A DNA stretch of 64,000 nucleotides from Oscheius sp. JU75 (GCA_037178855.1 JASJZC010000001.1:6882001-6946000); one strand, 5' to 3'. Shown: positions 30,201-43,754, counted from the first letter of the stretch. Numbers and translations are program-made. Notes: generated by a model from the sequence alone, not told the origin.

Positions 30201-33200
30201 AATCGCCATAAAGATACCTTCCAAGCCATGGCAAAATCTGTTGAATGAACTGCATCCACATCTCGTGATTCTGTGGTTTCCGTTTGAAAGCCGCCAAGAC
30301 CATTATGAGGAAAGCACGGAGTTCCACTAGCGATGAATGAGAGTCTCTCAATGTACCTCGGCTCGGATTATACAACTGTTGATTGATGGCCAGACGGTTC
30401 ATGAGAATGCCCGAGGCGTTCTGTAATAGTTTTGTAAGTAAAAGATGAAATGGTACCTGATCGCTGAAAGTAGCCAGTCCAATTCGAATTTCGTGTTCAA
30501 GTCGAATATGTTGTGCTGTGAGAGAAAGAAGAGATCTCTGGTAGGCGGATAGAAGTCCGGACAATCTCTTGCCGACAATGCTGTCAGTTCCTTCGTTGAA
30601 ATCACAAATGGACACGGAGATCTTGTTCCTGAGAAAAGCTAATGACCATGATCAATTGAAGCCTACTTTTGATTGGCCTCAGTTTCCTGAACGGCAGAAA
30701 GAAGAAGATGGAGAATGCATTTTTGCATCTTGGCTCGGACCAGAATGGACTGTATGAAGAGAGCAAAGGCACGACTTTGTTGCTCACAAATCATGGCTGA
30801 CAGCTCCGAGAAAAGTTCGGCCAGAAAATCCAGAGCAGCGATCTTGCACTTCCAGGAAATGGCTATGTCGTTTTCCGTAACCACAGAAATCGGCGAATTG
30901 AGGAAGTAAGAGCGAAGGAAATGAAGAGATATCTAAATTCGAGACTTGTAAGCAACATTGAATTAATCGAACCGTGATTAGAAGCTCGAGAAGCGAGAAG
31001 TGACGGTGTTTCGAGTCTTCCTCTCCCTCGGACCAGAAATGCTGTCCCAGGATTGCTCGAACATGCCGAGCCATGAGATCGACAAGCGAGCCAGAGGTTC
31101 CGAGTCCCGAATCGGTAGTTTGAGAGGCGGTTCCAGACGAGACCAGGCAACTGAAAATCGTTCAGGCTTGCAAAAAAAAAAAAAAACTAACCTGAGAAGC
31201 ATTCGATTGGAGATTGGAGCAGCTCTTGGGTTCAACAGGGAGGTCAATATTCTGAAGGCGGTTTCCGCTCTTCCGAGATCGACTACACGACCGCTCTCGC
31301 CGTAAAGAAGAATATGGGTATGGAGTTCGTGGAAGAGCGTTTCCCCGTCGCCATCAACGGAATTCCTGAGTAAATCTGCGGCGTCAAAAGCTCTGAATGT
31401 TCTCGTCTTCCAAACAAAACTTTCCAACTCACTTTAGGTCGCGATCCGTCATCCCGTAGATTGTTTCCTGTAGAGAATCTTGCCTTCTGTGTCCTCTCTT
31501 GATTCTTCCAACGCTGTCCAGCTTCTCTTTTCCCGCGATACCATCCTCTTCAAACACGGACGCAGCAGAGGAGGCAGCAACCAGCATTGGCTCCTTTTCT
31601 CTCTCCGACTCGGTTCCATCAGTACTCCGATCCAGTTGCTCCAACTTTGCCGCCTCTTCTTCTTGTTCCACCACGCAGTCCACGACATACTGCAGCGCTT
31701 CTACAATAGCTGGGTCGACTCCCTCCATGGAGAAGGACAGCGTGTCCAGAGAATCGGTGTCGTCGTCGAAATTGGGAACGTCGCAGCCAACACAGGATGT
31801 TGTGGGCACGGCCGCCTCGTCAACACTGTTTCTTGGCGTCTCGTTGTTCAGAAGAAGACGGTTTCGTAGCTCGGGCAGAGAAGTACTAAAAAATAATTTT
31901 CATGGCGTTGAAAATCTAGAAGAGTTACCTTTCAACGTGTCCATCCATATGATACAGTCGCTGTTTGCCGTCTACAGCTACCAGAGTGACCACAGACACC
32001 TCGGCAGGCAAGGTGCTCAGCTGTTCCTTGGTAATTTTGGATTCCTTCCTCAGATATTGTATCGAAATTCTTGATGTAACTGGATTCATCAGCAATGTGC
32101 ACAGCATCTTAACAAACAATAAATTCTAAGAACGATGAGGCGAAACCTGGACAATCTTCGGCAGATCATTGTGTTTAGCACAGTCAATAAACCAGCCTGC
32201 TACAAGACTTTTCAATTCGCTTTTTGTCCTAGCTACAGACTCGTCAGCCAGAATGCCGAGCAAGAGCATGACAGTTCGATTGAAGGACTTGATCACGACG
32301 CCTGGCAGATCTTCGGAACTTCGAAGAAGAACCCACATTCGGTGGAATGTTCGGCAAGCATCAGCACTGAGCATCTGAACAGGTTCGTTTTGTGGTATAG
32401 AGATATTCTAACCGGATCATTTTGAGTCAAAGCCGAGATTATAATGTTCTCCGTATCGCTGCTCGGTTCCGTCGATTTTCTGGAATGTAGAAGAGCCAAG
32501 AGGCGACTGAGACGTTGATGTTCACTGGCACAGTCTGGAGAAGACAGTCCATTCCAGAGGGCAAGGCCGCACTTTTCGAAAAATCGGCATTGGTCGAGTT
32601 GAGAGACGTGGTGACGGAGAAGTAGAGGCTTGAGCAGAACTGTCGTCAGACTATCGACATCGCTGCAAATTCAAATGTGAAAACTTAAAAGTTAATGTTT
32701 TACTGTGAATCGGAAACAGATGTCCTCTTCTGCATGGCTTCGTGCTGGGCGAGGACGAAGCTCGATCGGAAGTACATTGAGACGATCAGTTCGATCGCAC
32801 TGATTCGAGCTGATAAATCTGCACAACCTGCTGGCTCTTGACTCATTTCTGCGGCAAAAACATCTGGCGAGATCACCTAAAGAGTCTACTTGAAAGATAG
32901 TTTCGAGAACACAAACCTCGATGAGATTCTTGATCCAGGCCGGCAGTTCCAACGACATCGAATGATCTAATTCCGTGCAGAAAATGGGAAAATCGGCAAA
33001 GGTAGTGACCAGAGTGCAGATGGACTCGAAGAGATGGAAGTTCTTGGCTGATCGATCTCTTGAAAAGGCCTCGGCTGCCACGGTGAGAAGGTTTAAGCAC
33101 TCGATGACGCACTGCTCTATCAGGCACTGATCTGAAAACGGTAAATTGAAACCGAGTTGGTACAATAGTTCTCACAGTTACAAAGAAAATACTTAGTTTT

Positions 33201-35418
33201 CTACCTACCTTGTAGGGATGATTCCTTGGTTACTCCTTTTACAGGCGAACTGTGTACTGATATTGTTTCACTGGGCTCGGTTGCATCTTCTGAACATGAA
33301 ACTTAATGCACTCCACGGAAGGTTAGGACACGTTTAGTGACAAGACCGTGTGGGAAAAGATGAGAATCGCTTACCATGAAGTTCAATCAGTCCATCCTGC
33401 GAGACGAGGTCAAGAATTTTGGTGGCAACGAACAGCAAGTGGCCCAAGGAGACGCTGTCCAAATTCGAAAAGTAGCTCCTACATCCAACTAGAAGCTGGC
33501 GAAGGAAGACTGGCAGGAACTTCTTGCGAATTTCGCCCTCGATGGCACTTATGCGTAGGCAGAAGAGCACTACCTGAATAGTCAAATAGTTGATACGAGA
33601 AAACAACGCATACCTGCGAGAATTGAGCAATTTCGATCTCGTTGGCTCCGTTATCACAAAGACTGGTGAACCACTGTCCAAGAAATTCCCACAAAAAGCC
33701 CACATCCAATGCTCCTAGAAGCACATTGAGCATCTTGGTAATCTCATGGAGACGACGGGCATGCAGGCTTGGATCGAACTCCTCCACTGGGGGTTTCGGA
33801 TCGTGAGAGAAGTTGAGCGTCAGAGAAAATCGTACATTCGGGTCCAGTTCTTTCATACCATTTTGGCTGCTCGTCTACGAAATGAAGTTACAATAGGATT
33901 GGAAAAGAACCGACCTTGTGCAGATATATTCCGTCTTCATCTGAATGAAGCTGCGCGCACTTGATCAGCAGCAACGGAAGGACCTTTTCGAGTAATAGCC
34001 GTCCAATATCAGCCCGATCTTGCAAGTAAGTCAACAGACGGCATACTCGAACTTCTGAGAACTGCACCATATCTCCTTCCTGAAACGATTGCTTGAAGAC
34101 AGTCGTAAGAATTCTACCTTTCTATCAGCGTAGCCATGAGCCCAATCTGTCAGCGATGTTCCAGGAACTTCAATCAGACCGATATTCAGATACTGATCCA
34201 ATGCTTCGACACAGAGCGGCATGACTCGTTCGGAGAAGAAGGCGATATCGGCTGTGTTTTCTCCAATGGCAGTAGACGAGGAAATAGTCAAAGAGCCACC
34301 GCCGGGAGCCATGAGCCAGGTATAGAGTCGTCGATTTAGAGACATGTCTCGGCGCAAAATGATAAAGAGACAACGACGGAGCAGCTGAACGAATGGGTCG
34401 TTTTGAATAAGAAGTGCGAGTACCTGAACAAAATCCTCTCTGGTGAGATTTGTACTGTCAAAGGGGAAAGCAGCATAGATGAAGTCCAGCAGATTTCTCT
34501 GTACGAGTGGAGAGCCCGTATCATCAGCAGTGGAACAGAGTGCCGACACCTTAAAGATTAGATTGTTTTCTCTATTCAAAAAGAGACACCATGTGATTGA
34601 CGTGGTCTCCGACAACGTAGATTTGATCGTCTAGAGAACGAGCTTTGTCGAATTTGTTGTTGACGTATATCATGGCCGGAAGACGAACAGAAGGCGATCC
34701 AAGAACCGCCTGCCAGAGACATGAATAGAACCATTGCGCTCCAACTCCATCCGACACTTTGTCCAAAACTTTTAGAGACCTGAGAAAGGATTTTAAAGAC
34801 AATAAAGGGAAAGCATACCTTTCGTAGAACTCCGTTCCCTCTTCTAGTCCAAGCAGAACTCCAGCCAAAAAGCCCGGCAAAGCTGGTCGAAGACTCTCCT
34901 TCATCGGGACAAGATATTGCTCAAAAAGTGCGAACAGCTCTGATTTGACCTTGATGCCACAATGATCCATAAGTGGAAAGAGTCCACAAGCGAAAAGATA
35001 GAGCATCCGGGGAAGTTGCGGTCCGAGAATGTCGAAAACTTGGCGGTAAGTTTCGAGACATTTTAGATGAACACCTGCAAGGAACAACGAAACTGATTGT
35101 GTTAAACAAAAACTAACCCATCGGAAGAGCTGGATGAAGACATTGTGACAATCGTTTGGCTACGAGAACAGGCTTTGGAATGTCGCCAAATTTGGCGTTC
35201 GATTGGAACACCTAAAGCTCGATGATGAGTTGACAAACAGATCCAACTCTTACCTTTGTCAGTTTGCCCAGAGCTGAAATGAGATCTGCCCATTCGTTTG
35301 GATTCTCGAACGTCTTCAGCGCCGTGTCCACAGCTTTAACATAGGCTTTGTATTTGCTTGTGCTGTGGACGGGATTCGGAGCCTGGCCGTCATTCGTTCC
35401 CCCGGAGGAGGACGCCAT
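27228..35418 (-). CDS. pad-1: DOP1 (Dopey) family membrane-traffic protein
   Basis: The gene starts at the ATG at 35418, ten bases after a splice acceptor (ctttttcag), and ends with ...FAEHWQL and TAA at 27228. Many introns of 40-60 bp interrupt it; the exons together encode roughly 2,300 residues, close to animal DOP1 proteins. The N-terminal domain is diagnostic: SKYKAYVKAVDTALKTFENP, then EWADLISALGKL, CLHPALPMGVHLKCLETYR, VFDILGPQL, LFALFEQYLVPM. The rest is helical-repeat sequence with an acidic, low-complexity segment near 31.4-31.8 kb. DOP1 proteins work with MON2 and flippases in Golgi-endosome traffic; the C. elegans orthologue pad-1 is needed for embryonic patterning. Internal exon borders are not all resolved here. 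Confidence 0.9.
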
Positions 35419-37281
35419 GAAAAGACGTCTGAAAAAGATATATTCTTAGAAATAATAGTGGAAACCAGAGGAGAGGAAACAAGCAGAACTAAAAAATAAG
35501 CGAGGGAAACAGGGACAACATAGGTAACTTACGTCGGTATAATCATCTTCTATATGTTTTTTGCATCAAATTTTATGTACATAAGCTATAAATTGCGTTT
35601 ATGAAAAGAAACGCGTGTACAGAGCGATGAATGCCAATTTCCGTGCCACGTGGATATAGAAACACTGGGCAAATTTTACTAAATCACAAGGAAAGAAGAT
35701 CGTGGTCATTTCTAGGCTAAAGAACGCGCAAAGGAAAAAGAATGTTTGTTTTCGAGGCTCGCAGAGATAAGGCGTTTATTCAACGAGACTCTAAAGTTTC
35801 AAAAAGTTCAAATATACTGCCGAAATAACGGCTCTGAATATCCTAGCCTAAATCATGAAACACGTGTCGCGATGGTCAATGCTGTCACGTATCCACTAAG
35901 TAATTTGTGGGCACTAATACGTGCACTCTTGCGTTGCTATCACCAGGCAAAAACAGTTGGAAATAGCTACAAAGCAACATATTTTGGCTGATCACAGGTG
36001 AGCGATCAAAACATCAATTCGACACACTTTGAAACTTTACAAATAGAAATAGTTTTCTGAATTTATACTGCGTGATTGCCCAGCGAAATGAGGTTGTTGT
36101 GGTAACAGAAAAGTAGCGGAAAAGTCTTGCTCTAGCGCTCCAGACCACGTAGCTCCTCAATATTGGGTCAGAATGAATCAGATTAGGTTGGGAAATTGGT
36201 ATTCTCCGTGGAAGACATCGTCAAAGGTAAAAAGTAGGACTGACAAGACAAATAATTCTCGGTAAGTAATCCAGTCCAACTCCTCCGTCCTGATCGAAAC
36301 GTTTTGGTCTCCAAGACAGATGAAATTGAAGTCAAGATAAAGCTAGTGCAGGTTATAGGTTGTAAGCAGGGAACACATTTAAAAATAGGTCGGTAAAACC
36401 TAGATCGCCTACCTCGGTCGACGTACCATTGACCAAAATTGATCTGGTTTTTCTCATAACAACATTCACGCATGCATTATATTGTGCCTGCAGCCTACAG
36501 CAGCAGGGGGCATAAAAGGGGGGCTTGCAGTGAGTCAGTTACATAATCGATCGAATTGGGGTGGTGCGACTTTCCCCGAAATAAACGTGGGGTTGCTACG
36601 AGGCGGGAGAGCGTTCTCTCCCTCTCTCATTCACTCGCCCCCGTGAATGGAAGAGAGATCGTCCATAGATTGGCACTTGAAATCTCACAACAGAGTGGAC
36701 CACCAATCCCGACGGCTCTTTTATTTACTCTACCAATGAAGGAATGGGGGCCGCTGCAAAAAAGATCATATTTCAAGAAGTTGCAGTTGCTTCCATTTTG
36801 AGACTATTCTACCCCAAATATGATCAAATGTCGTGGTTTCGCACATTATGAAATAGGAAAAAAGAGTGAGGCGCATGGATACAGAGGATTTGTCGCCGAG
36901 GCGTGACAATGACTAAATCCAGGGCGCATGCGACACAATTAATCTTGACGAAGGTATGAAAAAGGAACGACAATGATATTGGCAGTGCAAATAACTATTG
37001 TGATTGTACAACTACTGCAATTCGAGGAGTTTTATTCGACTAAACGTAATATGAATGCTCGTCAGGAGAAAAAAATCTTCCACGGGAGCGTTGCAAAAAC
37101 AGAACTTTTTTTCCAGCTACGGTAAGGCGGGAGATCTTTCTGCATTCCTTTCGTATTTCTGAGTTATATTTTTTCCTGTCCGCCAGTCTCTCTTCAGCAC
37201 TTTTCTATCGTCGTGTGTGCATTCGATTAAAATCAAGTGCGTACCCTTTACTGAAACCCACTATCATACAATGAAACGAGA
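35419..37281. other. Intergenic, between PPIL4 and DOP1
   Basis: Both neighbours are on the minus strand, so the right part is PPIL4 3' region and the left part is the DOP1 promoter. The open frames in it are short and lack consistent splice signals or family resemblance. A TATA-like box (gggcataaaagggg at 36508-36521) is followed by unusually GC-rich text to about 36660, which could be a plus-strand promoter, but I see no gene downstream of it. Confidence 0.45.
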
Positions 37282-38743
37282 TCAACGGCGCTGGTGATGG
37301 CTGCTTCTCTTGGGCGAACGAGTGCGACGTCTCTTCGGCGATGGAGATCTTCTCCGGTGCCTCTCCTCGCGATGATCTCGTCGCAGTGGAGATCTATCCC
37401 TTCTTTCATCTCGTCGTCCGTCTCTGCGGCCATCCCGGTGATCGCGACTTCGCTTAGGCGAATAGTTTCGTCGTCTTTCCGGCGATCTCGATCTCACTTC
37501 CCGCTTGATTTGAGGTACAGGAGACAGACGTTCTTTCTTGATCTCCGGTTCATTTTTTCCGCCTAAATACTGAAATTTTTTGTTCAACAGAACTGATACC
37601 TCGATTCCACTTGTAGCTCTTAGCAACCGACTGTGAGAAATCCACATGAATACGACGATCGTCGATAAGGACGTTGTCCATTTTGAAGAAAGCTCTCTCG
37701 CAAGATTTAGGCTTAAACACGTTTGCTTTTTGCTAACACACGAGTGAAACCAACATCTTCAAACTCAATGAAGGCATATTGCAGTGACTGTTGAGTCCTT
37801 CTGTCCCGAATGATTTCACAGCTGGAAATCTTCCCGAACCGGCTGAAAATGATCTCGAGATCGTCGTCCTGTGTCACGGGATTCAGTTTGCACACGAAGA
37901 GTACGTTATCCGGCGGAGCATCGTCGGCCGACTTCAAATCTCCAACCATTTCCAGAATTTGAGCCTGTTCCGTCATCTCGCGCTGCTTCATTTCCAGCTC
38001 GAGTTCTTCTGCCGTCTTGCCCTCGTCTTCGTCCACTTTCTGGTCCAGTGCGATCTTGTTGACCTGAACAATATATAGAGAGATGCCCAACCTAAATCAA
38101 ACTTGAACAAGTTGATCGAAGGTAGGAGAAGGCGATCGACTGGGATATCGAAGTCGTGGTGGATCTTCAAAAGGATCCTCGAGAATGATCGTGTGAGCAA
38201 TGCGAATATCGCGCATCGGCTTGTGATCCTCATCGCAGATTTCGTCGTTCAGTTTCTCCAGCGTGTCCAGTCCTTCAGTCACCTGAGCAAAATGATTATA
38301 AAGAAGTTTAATACCCAGATACCTGTCCAAAAATAGTATGCTGTTGATCCAAATAATCACAATTATCGCCCAGCGTGATGTAGAATTGACTTCCTAGTTG
38401 GTCACTTCCATTGTTGACGAAGGCCACCAGCCCCATTCGCGTATGTTTCATCTTGGGCAGGTCTTCCTTTTCAAAAAAGCGTCCCTGCTCTCCGTAGATG
38501 TTCGCGTAGATCGACTCTCCGCCACGCCCGGTTCCAGTTGGATCGCCAGTTTGTGCCACATAATTTTCCTGCACAAACTAGTGTAAAACCTTTGAGGAAT
38601 CATACCTCAATCGTGTGAAACTGACACAGATTGTAGTATTTAGACTTGCAAAGCTTAAGGAAATTTTTCGAGCAATTGGGTCTTTCCTTGACGAAGAGAT
38701 CTACGACCAAATCACCCAATGTTGTTTCAATCAACACGGCCAT
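37282..38743 (-). CDS. ppil4: Peptidyl-prolyl isomerase-like 4 (cyclophilin plus RRM)
   Basis: The ATG at 38743 opens [17 protein letters not shown], and the first exon ends at 38606. The cyclophilin domain follows ([50 protein letters not shown]), then an acidic linker. The RRM has [10 protein letters not shown] as RNP2 and YAFIEFE as RNP1, and continues [19 protein letters not shown] as in human PPIL4. The C-terminus is Arg/Ser/Asp-rich ([16 protein letters not shown]), typical of splicing-associated proteins. PPIL4 isomerises prolines in the activated spliceosome. Total length is about 400 residues. The splice acceptor ccag lies four bases before the ATG, and the gene is third in a probable operon after syntaxin-17. 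The last intron must use the acceptor at gtatttag to keep frame. Confidence 0.93.
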
Positions 38744-38959
38744 TTCACTGGAACGAGTGTTACAAGCATAAAAATTGGGCAAGGGTAGCAGTTGACACTA
38801 CAAATGGCTGAAATAATATCGACAAAAGGAGGCTAAAAACTTTATACATACCCATAAAAGTGTAGAAAGATATATTACAAGCAAAGTGACTGGAAGAGAA
38901 GAGGGATCACAACTGGACGACTACGAAATATGTGTGCGAAGATATGGAAAAAAAAAATT

Positions 38960-39938
38960 TTACGAAGAAGAAGGACTCGGCTCCAGGTCTCGGCGAACAG
39001 CATTTTTAAACCATTTTCCAGTGTAAATTCCAGCAACGAGACCACCAACTCCGGCGGCAATTCCAGCAATTGCGGAGCCGGCTGCAACACCGACCGGGCC
39101 ACCCACTGCTAAGCCACCAACCACGGCAGCCAGAACAGGAGCCTGTAGCAACAAAAACATAGTTCTACAAAAAAAAGCCCTACTCTGGCCGTCTTGTGCT
39201 GTACGGCTTTCTTGAGCTGCTCATTTCCACGCTGTACATCCTGGACGGCCCGTTCAACGTGCTCCTCAATCGAATCAACCATATCGTGTTGATCGTGTAC
39301 AATCGTTGCTAACTCGGTGAAGATTTCCTCGAGATCCTTCATGTCCTTGGCCAGTTTGGCTGTTGCTTCAGCCTTGGCCTTAGCCTCTTCGGCAAGTTGA
39401 CGCCGTTGAACAGATTGCTCGTCGATCGACTGCTGGTATCTGAAGAACAAGTATCTGAGGACGAGTATACATGTTCTTTTTCTTGCTATGAGTAGCACAA
39501 TTTTATGTTGTCAAAAGGGGAAAGAATGTACCTACGACTCTCCATCTCGTAAGGATTGGCCTCGTCTTCGATAGTCGTCTCAAAGAAACCGCTGGAAGTT
39601 CTCGTTTCGGGAAGCTTCTTGTTCATTGAGACTGCAACTTGAATTTGTCTCCGAATCGGCTCAATGCGCGTGTCGAACAGTTCCTGGCCAGCTTCGTCCA
39701 ACTCGACTCGCATGCTGAGAAGTTTCTGGAGGCCGGAAAGCAGCTGTTCCTCGAGCTGTTCCACCTAAATTTAGATTTTTAATCGGATCGCTGAACAACT
39801 TGCCTGTCTTCTCGCAGAAGAAGTATCCATATTAGGACACTCGATTATATCCTTTTGAAGCTTCTTCAACTCGCGGAGCTCGCCGCCGACCAGACGTTCG
39901 TAACGCTCGACTACCTTTGTCATCCGCTCCCATGACAT
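38960..39938 (-). CDS. stx17: Syntaxin-17-like Qa-SNARE with a glycine-zipper hairpin
   Basis: Four exons (39804-39938, 39532-39764, 39184-39439, 38960-39142) join to 268 residues. The N-terminal part is a helical Habc-like region. The SNARE motif has the Qa zero-layer glutamine (IFTELATIVHDQHDMVDSIE). The C-terminus is not a plain anchor but a Gly/Ala-rich double segment (AAVVGGLAVGGPVGVAAG, IAGIAAGVGGLVAGIYTG) followed by a basic tail, the mark of syntaxin-17. Syntaxin-17 mediates autophagosome-lysosome fusion and also acts at ER-mitochondria contacts. The ATG directly abuts a splice acceptor (tttcgcag|ATG), so the mRNA is almost certainly trans-spliced. Intron 1 is 39 bp with a strong GC donor (CAG|gcaagt). 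It sits 179 bp downstream of PAXBP1 and 216 bp upstream of PPIL4. Confidence 0.9.
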
Positions 39939-40117
39939 CTGCGAAAATGAAAAAAAAAACTGGATCAAAATAAAAGAACCGTCTAAAAAATTGTCCGCAA
40001 CAAAAAAGAGATAAGATCACATGGTATGAACCGAAAGTTTACGTATAAACCATTCGCAAAATGTTTTAATATAATTTAATACAAGGCATGAAAATCAATA
40101 AGACCACCAGGAACCGA

Positions 40118-42881
40118 CTAATTGCGCTTCAATCCGTCTACAAACTTTCTGATTTCTTTGTAGAAATCCCTCCCGCTGCTCTTCATCTCCTCGGCCACAT
40201 TCGTCAAACAGGCACCGAGACTACGGAAAGAATTCGGTCCGCCAGCTGCGCACAATTCTATCGAGAGTTCCGTCATCAGGGCACGGACCTGTAATTTGAG
40301 CTTTTGATTGGAACAGTTGATATAATCTGACCTTTCTTTCACAGGCCATGTCATTTGTGACCCCGAGTTGGATTCCCAGGACGCAGACCTTGTTCACAAT
40401 GTTGTCCACGATCAGTTCCAGACGCATTTCAGTGGAAATGAAGCCGGAGAACTTGTTGATACATCGAATCAGTTTGATTGCCGACCAGAACTGACGATCC
40501 GCGAACGATTTACAGCCCGTGTTCGGATTCTCGATGGCTCTAAAACAGCAAATTCCAAAAAACAAATTGGTAAGAGCTCACGTCTTGGAGAACATTGGTG
40601 CATAAAGATCCTTATCTATGGAATTAGTGAATTTGGTCTTCAGAGCTTCAATGAGATTCCGTAGAGACTTGCACTCTTCCATCATTGTGGGATACGCGGA
40701 CAATTCGGACAGTACAAGTCCCAAATTGGTACACTGGCGTAACGACATCGGATCCCATTCATCGTTGATTACGTCTAAATAATCCGGTTGGCGATGTTAC
40801 GAAAAACAGAAGGAGGTACAGGTGCAAAAAAACGACTCAAAACTATGGAATGGTTACTTACCAATAATAAAAGGAACGACTACCTTTTCCACGATGGCCG
40901 GAACGATGCCGACGATGATGTGCGACTCGCGATCGAGATCCGTTCTTTCAGCGCCGGCTTGGAGAGCAGCGATGTACCATTGGCTGGCAGGGAGAGCAAA
41001 CTGTCCATTCTGAATTAGTATTTTTCCTTCTTTGTTAGAGAAACGCACATTGATGATATCGGCCTTGATCAATTCAACCCGGACATAGGGTGAGCTCAGT
41101 TTGGGGATGGAAAGATGAACATAGGCGTCTTCAAACGTTTTCCCGTCCATGGAGTACCAGTCGACGATCCTCTCCAGAACCCTCTTCAATGAGCTGTAAT
41201 CATCGTCCGCGTCGATGAAAATCTGATCCAGGGCGACATTCGACTCTTTGACGGTCTCCTCGTCAAGAATCTGCTGACTCGGAGGCTCTTCATCGTCGCT
41301 ACTCAGTCCTTCCTCGTGAGAAATTCCAGCCAGACTGGATTCTCGTTGTCGACGACGTCTCCCTCGTCTGGCCTCTCGTTCAGCTGCTCGCTGGGCAGCT
41401 TCGCCGACTCGGGCCGACGGTCTCCCACCTGCTGCTGCTGAGCATTCGGCATATTGGTCCTCGATGTCGCGTCTTCGCCGGCGTAATAGCCGTTCCGTCT
41501 TTGATTTAGCCATCAGTCGTCGTTTATCTCCGATAGAGTCAATTTCGGCTACCTAAACACACCTTTCCTTTTAGGAAATAAACAAGTTTACTTTTTCATT
41601 GAGACAGTCAAGCAGGCAGCGAACGTAGCTGCGCATTTCCTGATACATTGCAAACTTCTGGGCCAGCTCAGGCGCCTCCATTTCGATCTGAAAGTACTTA
41701 GATTACTTGTAATAAGAAATAAGTACCTTTTGAATGGAATGTCTGTTCTCATCGAGAGTCCTTTCCATCTTTTCGATTTCGTGTCGTCGCATGCTCAAAG
41801 CTTCCTCTCGATCTCCAATTCTTAGCTTCAACTTGGCCAAAATATCCTCGAGTGTGATGACTCCACCTTTGGAAGTGGGACCCAGAGCTGGGGCTCTTAT
41901 AACCGTCTCCACGTCCATGTCGACTTCCATATCCATGTCTTGCGGAATGTTCAGGTCGGTCGAGAACGGCGGGATGAGATTACGTCGCGATTCAACGAAT
42001 TCAGTGCGGATTTGTCCTATTGTGTGTCGACTGACAGCCTTGAGAATCTGCTGCTTCTCCCATTCGTCCATTTCGGGATCGTGAACATCGTCGCCTTGTT
42101 CCTGCTCCAAAAACTCGTTCTGTTCCTCGCGACGACGTTCCTCTTCATCTCGCAACAGCTCTTTGGACGAATAGAAACGGCCGCGATCCTCGTCACCCGA
42201 GTCATCGCTGTCAACACGACCATGTTTCTCGTCGTTTTTTTCTTCCAATGGAATGAATCCGCCATTCTTCATCTGTTCGCGACGTTTCTTCGCCTCATAA
42301 ATAGCTCGTGAATCCGGAATCCCAGCTGTAAGACGATGAAGTGAATCAAAATTAGCAGTAAACAAACCAAAAGAAGCGGAGAATTTGTTGGCAACATCGT
42401 CCGTTTCGCGATCCTCTACAATCTCAACGTCGCTGTTGTCCGAAAGTACAGGCTTCGAATCCTGCAACAGTGTATGAAGTCGGTGATAAAAAAAATATGT
42501 TACCCTATGATCTTCGCTCCTATATTTGTCGAGATACTGATCACGAGCAGCTCTTTCCTTCCGTCTGTTTTCTTGCTCCTCGTCTCGACAACGTTCTTCC
42601 CTCTCCAGTTCCAGTTCTTCCTCCGCTTCTCCCTCCAGTTTGGCCAGTCTCTTCAGCTCTTTTACCTTCTTCGTGTTATTTTTCTTCAGGGTGAAATCGG
42701 CATCGGCACCTAAATACATTTACCGTTAGAACTAAAGAAAAAAACCTTCGTCGTGATCGAAACTCAGCAATGTAGAGGGCTTTGTTATTGTCGGTGCCAG
42801 CACTTCATTCTCATCCTCTTCTTCTTCGGCCATTCGTTGACGGGTCTTCTTCTCTTCCTTCTTCTTTGGTTTTCGAAACAT
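40118..42881 (-). CDS. paxbp1: PAXBP1/GCFC-family nuclear protein
   Basis: The ATG at 42881 opens MFRKPKKKEEKKTRQRM, the typical basic N-terminus of GC-rich-sequence-binding-factor-like proteins. Highly charged helical segments follow (about residues 60-330, ending in a coiled coil, DREEALSMRRHEIEKMERTL). The C-terminal half is the GCFC-type domain, with YSSLKRVLERIVDWYSMDG, YVRVELIKADIINV and GQFALPASQWYIA among its recognisable stretches. Length is about 750 residues after removing roughly a dozen short introns. Family members are nuclear; human PAXBP1 links PAX3/7 to histone methylation and the family is tied to pre-mRNA splicing. The acceptor ttttcag lies two bases before the ATG. It is the first gene of a probable operon with syntaxin-17 and PPIL4. 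Confidence 0.88.
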
Positions 42882-42899
42882 TGCTGAAAACTGAATATA

Positions 42900-43505
42900 A
42901 AGAAACGCTAGGAGAAGAGCTGATATATTCGAATAAGGTTCAAATCGAAAATGTTGGACTGACCGCCGTTTGGACGAAAAGATGCAACCAATTTCTGCAC
43001 ATTCGTGGAAAAACAAAGAAGTGGTAAAAGGAGACTGGGGCATAATTTTAGTGGGCAGTCAATCCGACTATTGCGAACAAGTGGAAACAACGGGATGACT
43101 TTTGCACAAAAGAAGCACACTTTAAAAAGATCTGAGATCCGAATCGACGAAATTTAAAGGGAAAGAAGGCAAGACAAATGACGAAGACGATGGAAAAAAG
43201 CGCCCACAAATTAGGAACCTTTGCTAGAAAAGGTAGAGAAATGTCAATTGTTCGAAGTTCTATGCACCAGGTCGTGCGATTGGTATCAACTGAAAATCCT
43301 ATCTTAACAATTGACAAAAGACGTCCGTCTGCGACACAAGTCAACTCTAATCTGGGACATTTGAGAATGTTTATGGCCTTTTCTGCCAATTATTATTATA
43401 GATTAGGGTTGACAGAACAAGTCAGGACAGTCCAAGATACAAAATGAGTACTGACAATGTGAGTCGCTCCGCTAGGAGCGTATGCATCTAGTTCTAAATG
43501 CCCAA
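42900..43505. other. Intergenic, upstream of PAXBP1
   Basis: This holds the promoter side of the probable PAXBP1 operon. I see no exon with family resemblance on either strand. The right edge changes character at about 43470 where repeats begin (ctccgctaggagcg is a short palindrome-like block). Confidence 0.45.
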
Positions 43506-43509
43506 AAGT

Positions 43510-43745
43510 CTGTGTACGTCTGTCTAAAGCCAATATTGCCAATTTGTCAGTTACTTTGTGACCCTTCATCCAATTGCTCTTTGCAAGTCAAGTCAAATCG
43601 AATCAATTTGGGAGATGCGTCGCTGGGAGAACATTGCTCCTGTCAGGGTAGCTCAAGTGCAACAGCATCTATCTGTCACGCTGCCATTGGAGCCCTTTCA
43701 TCTTGCTATAAAAATACATTTATTTATAAGTAACATGTAACCGTT
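43510..43745 (+). repeat. Repeat composite: GCCAATATTGCCAATT copy 3 joined to a finger-gene 3' end
   Basis: 43510-43660 is the third copy of the repeat family seen at 7040 and 7535 (gtacgtctgtctaaagccaa, attgccaattt, ttgcaagtcaagtcaaatcg, gggagaacattgctcctgtca). Immediately after it, 43685-43740 (ttgctataaaaatacatttattt, acatgtaaccgttt) matches, in inverted orientation, the 3' end of the zinc-finger genes. Two accessory families have therefore been joined here. Confidence 0.55.
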
Positions 43746-43754
43746 TTCGAAGTC

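Noticed and set aside
36508-36801. TATA-like box followed by an 81-codon plus-strand frame as a gene
   Set aside because: The frame has no family resemblance, no splice acceptor near its ATG and no poly(A) signal that fits; it could be chance in GC-rich text.
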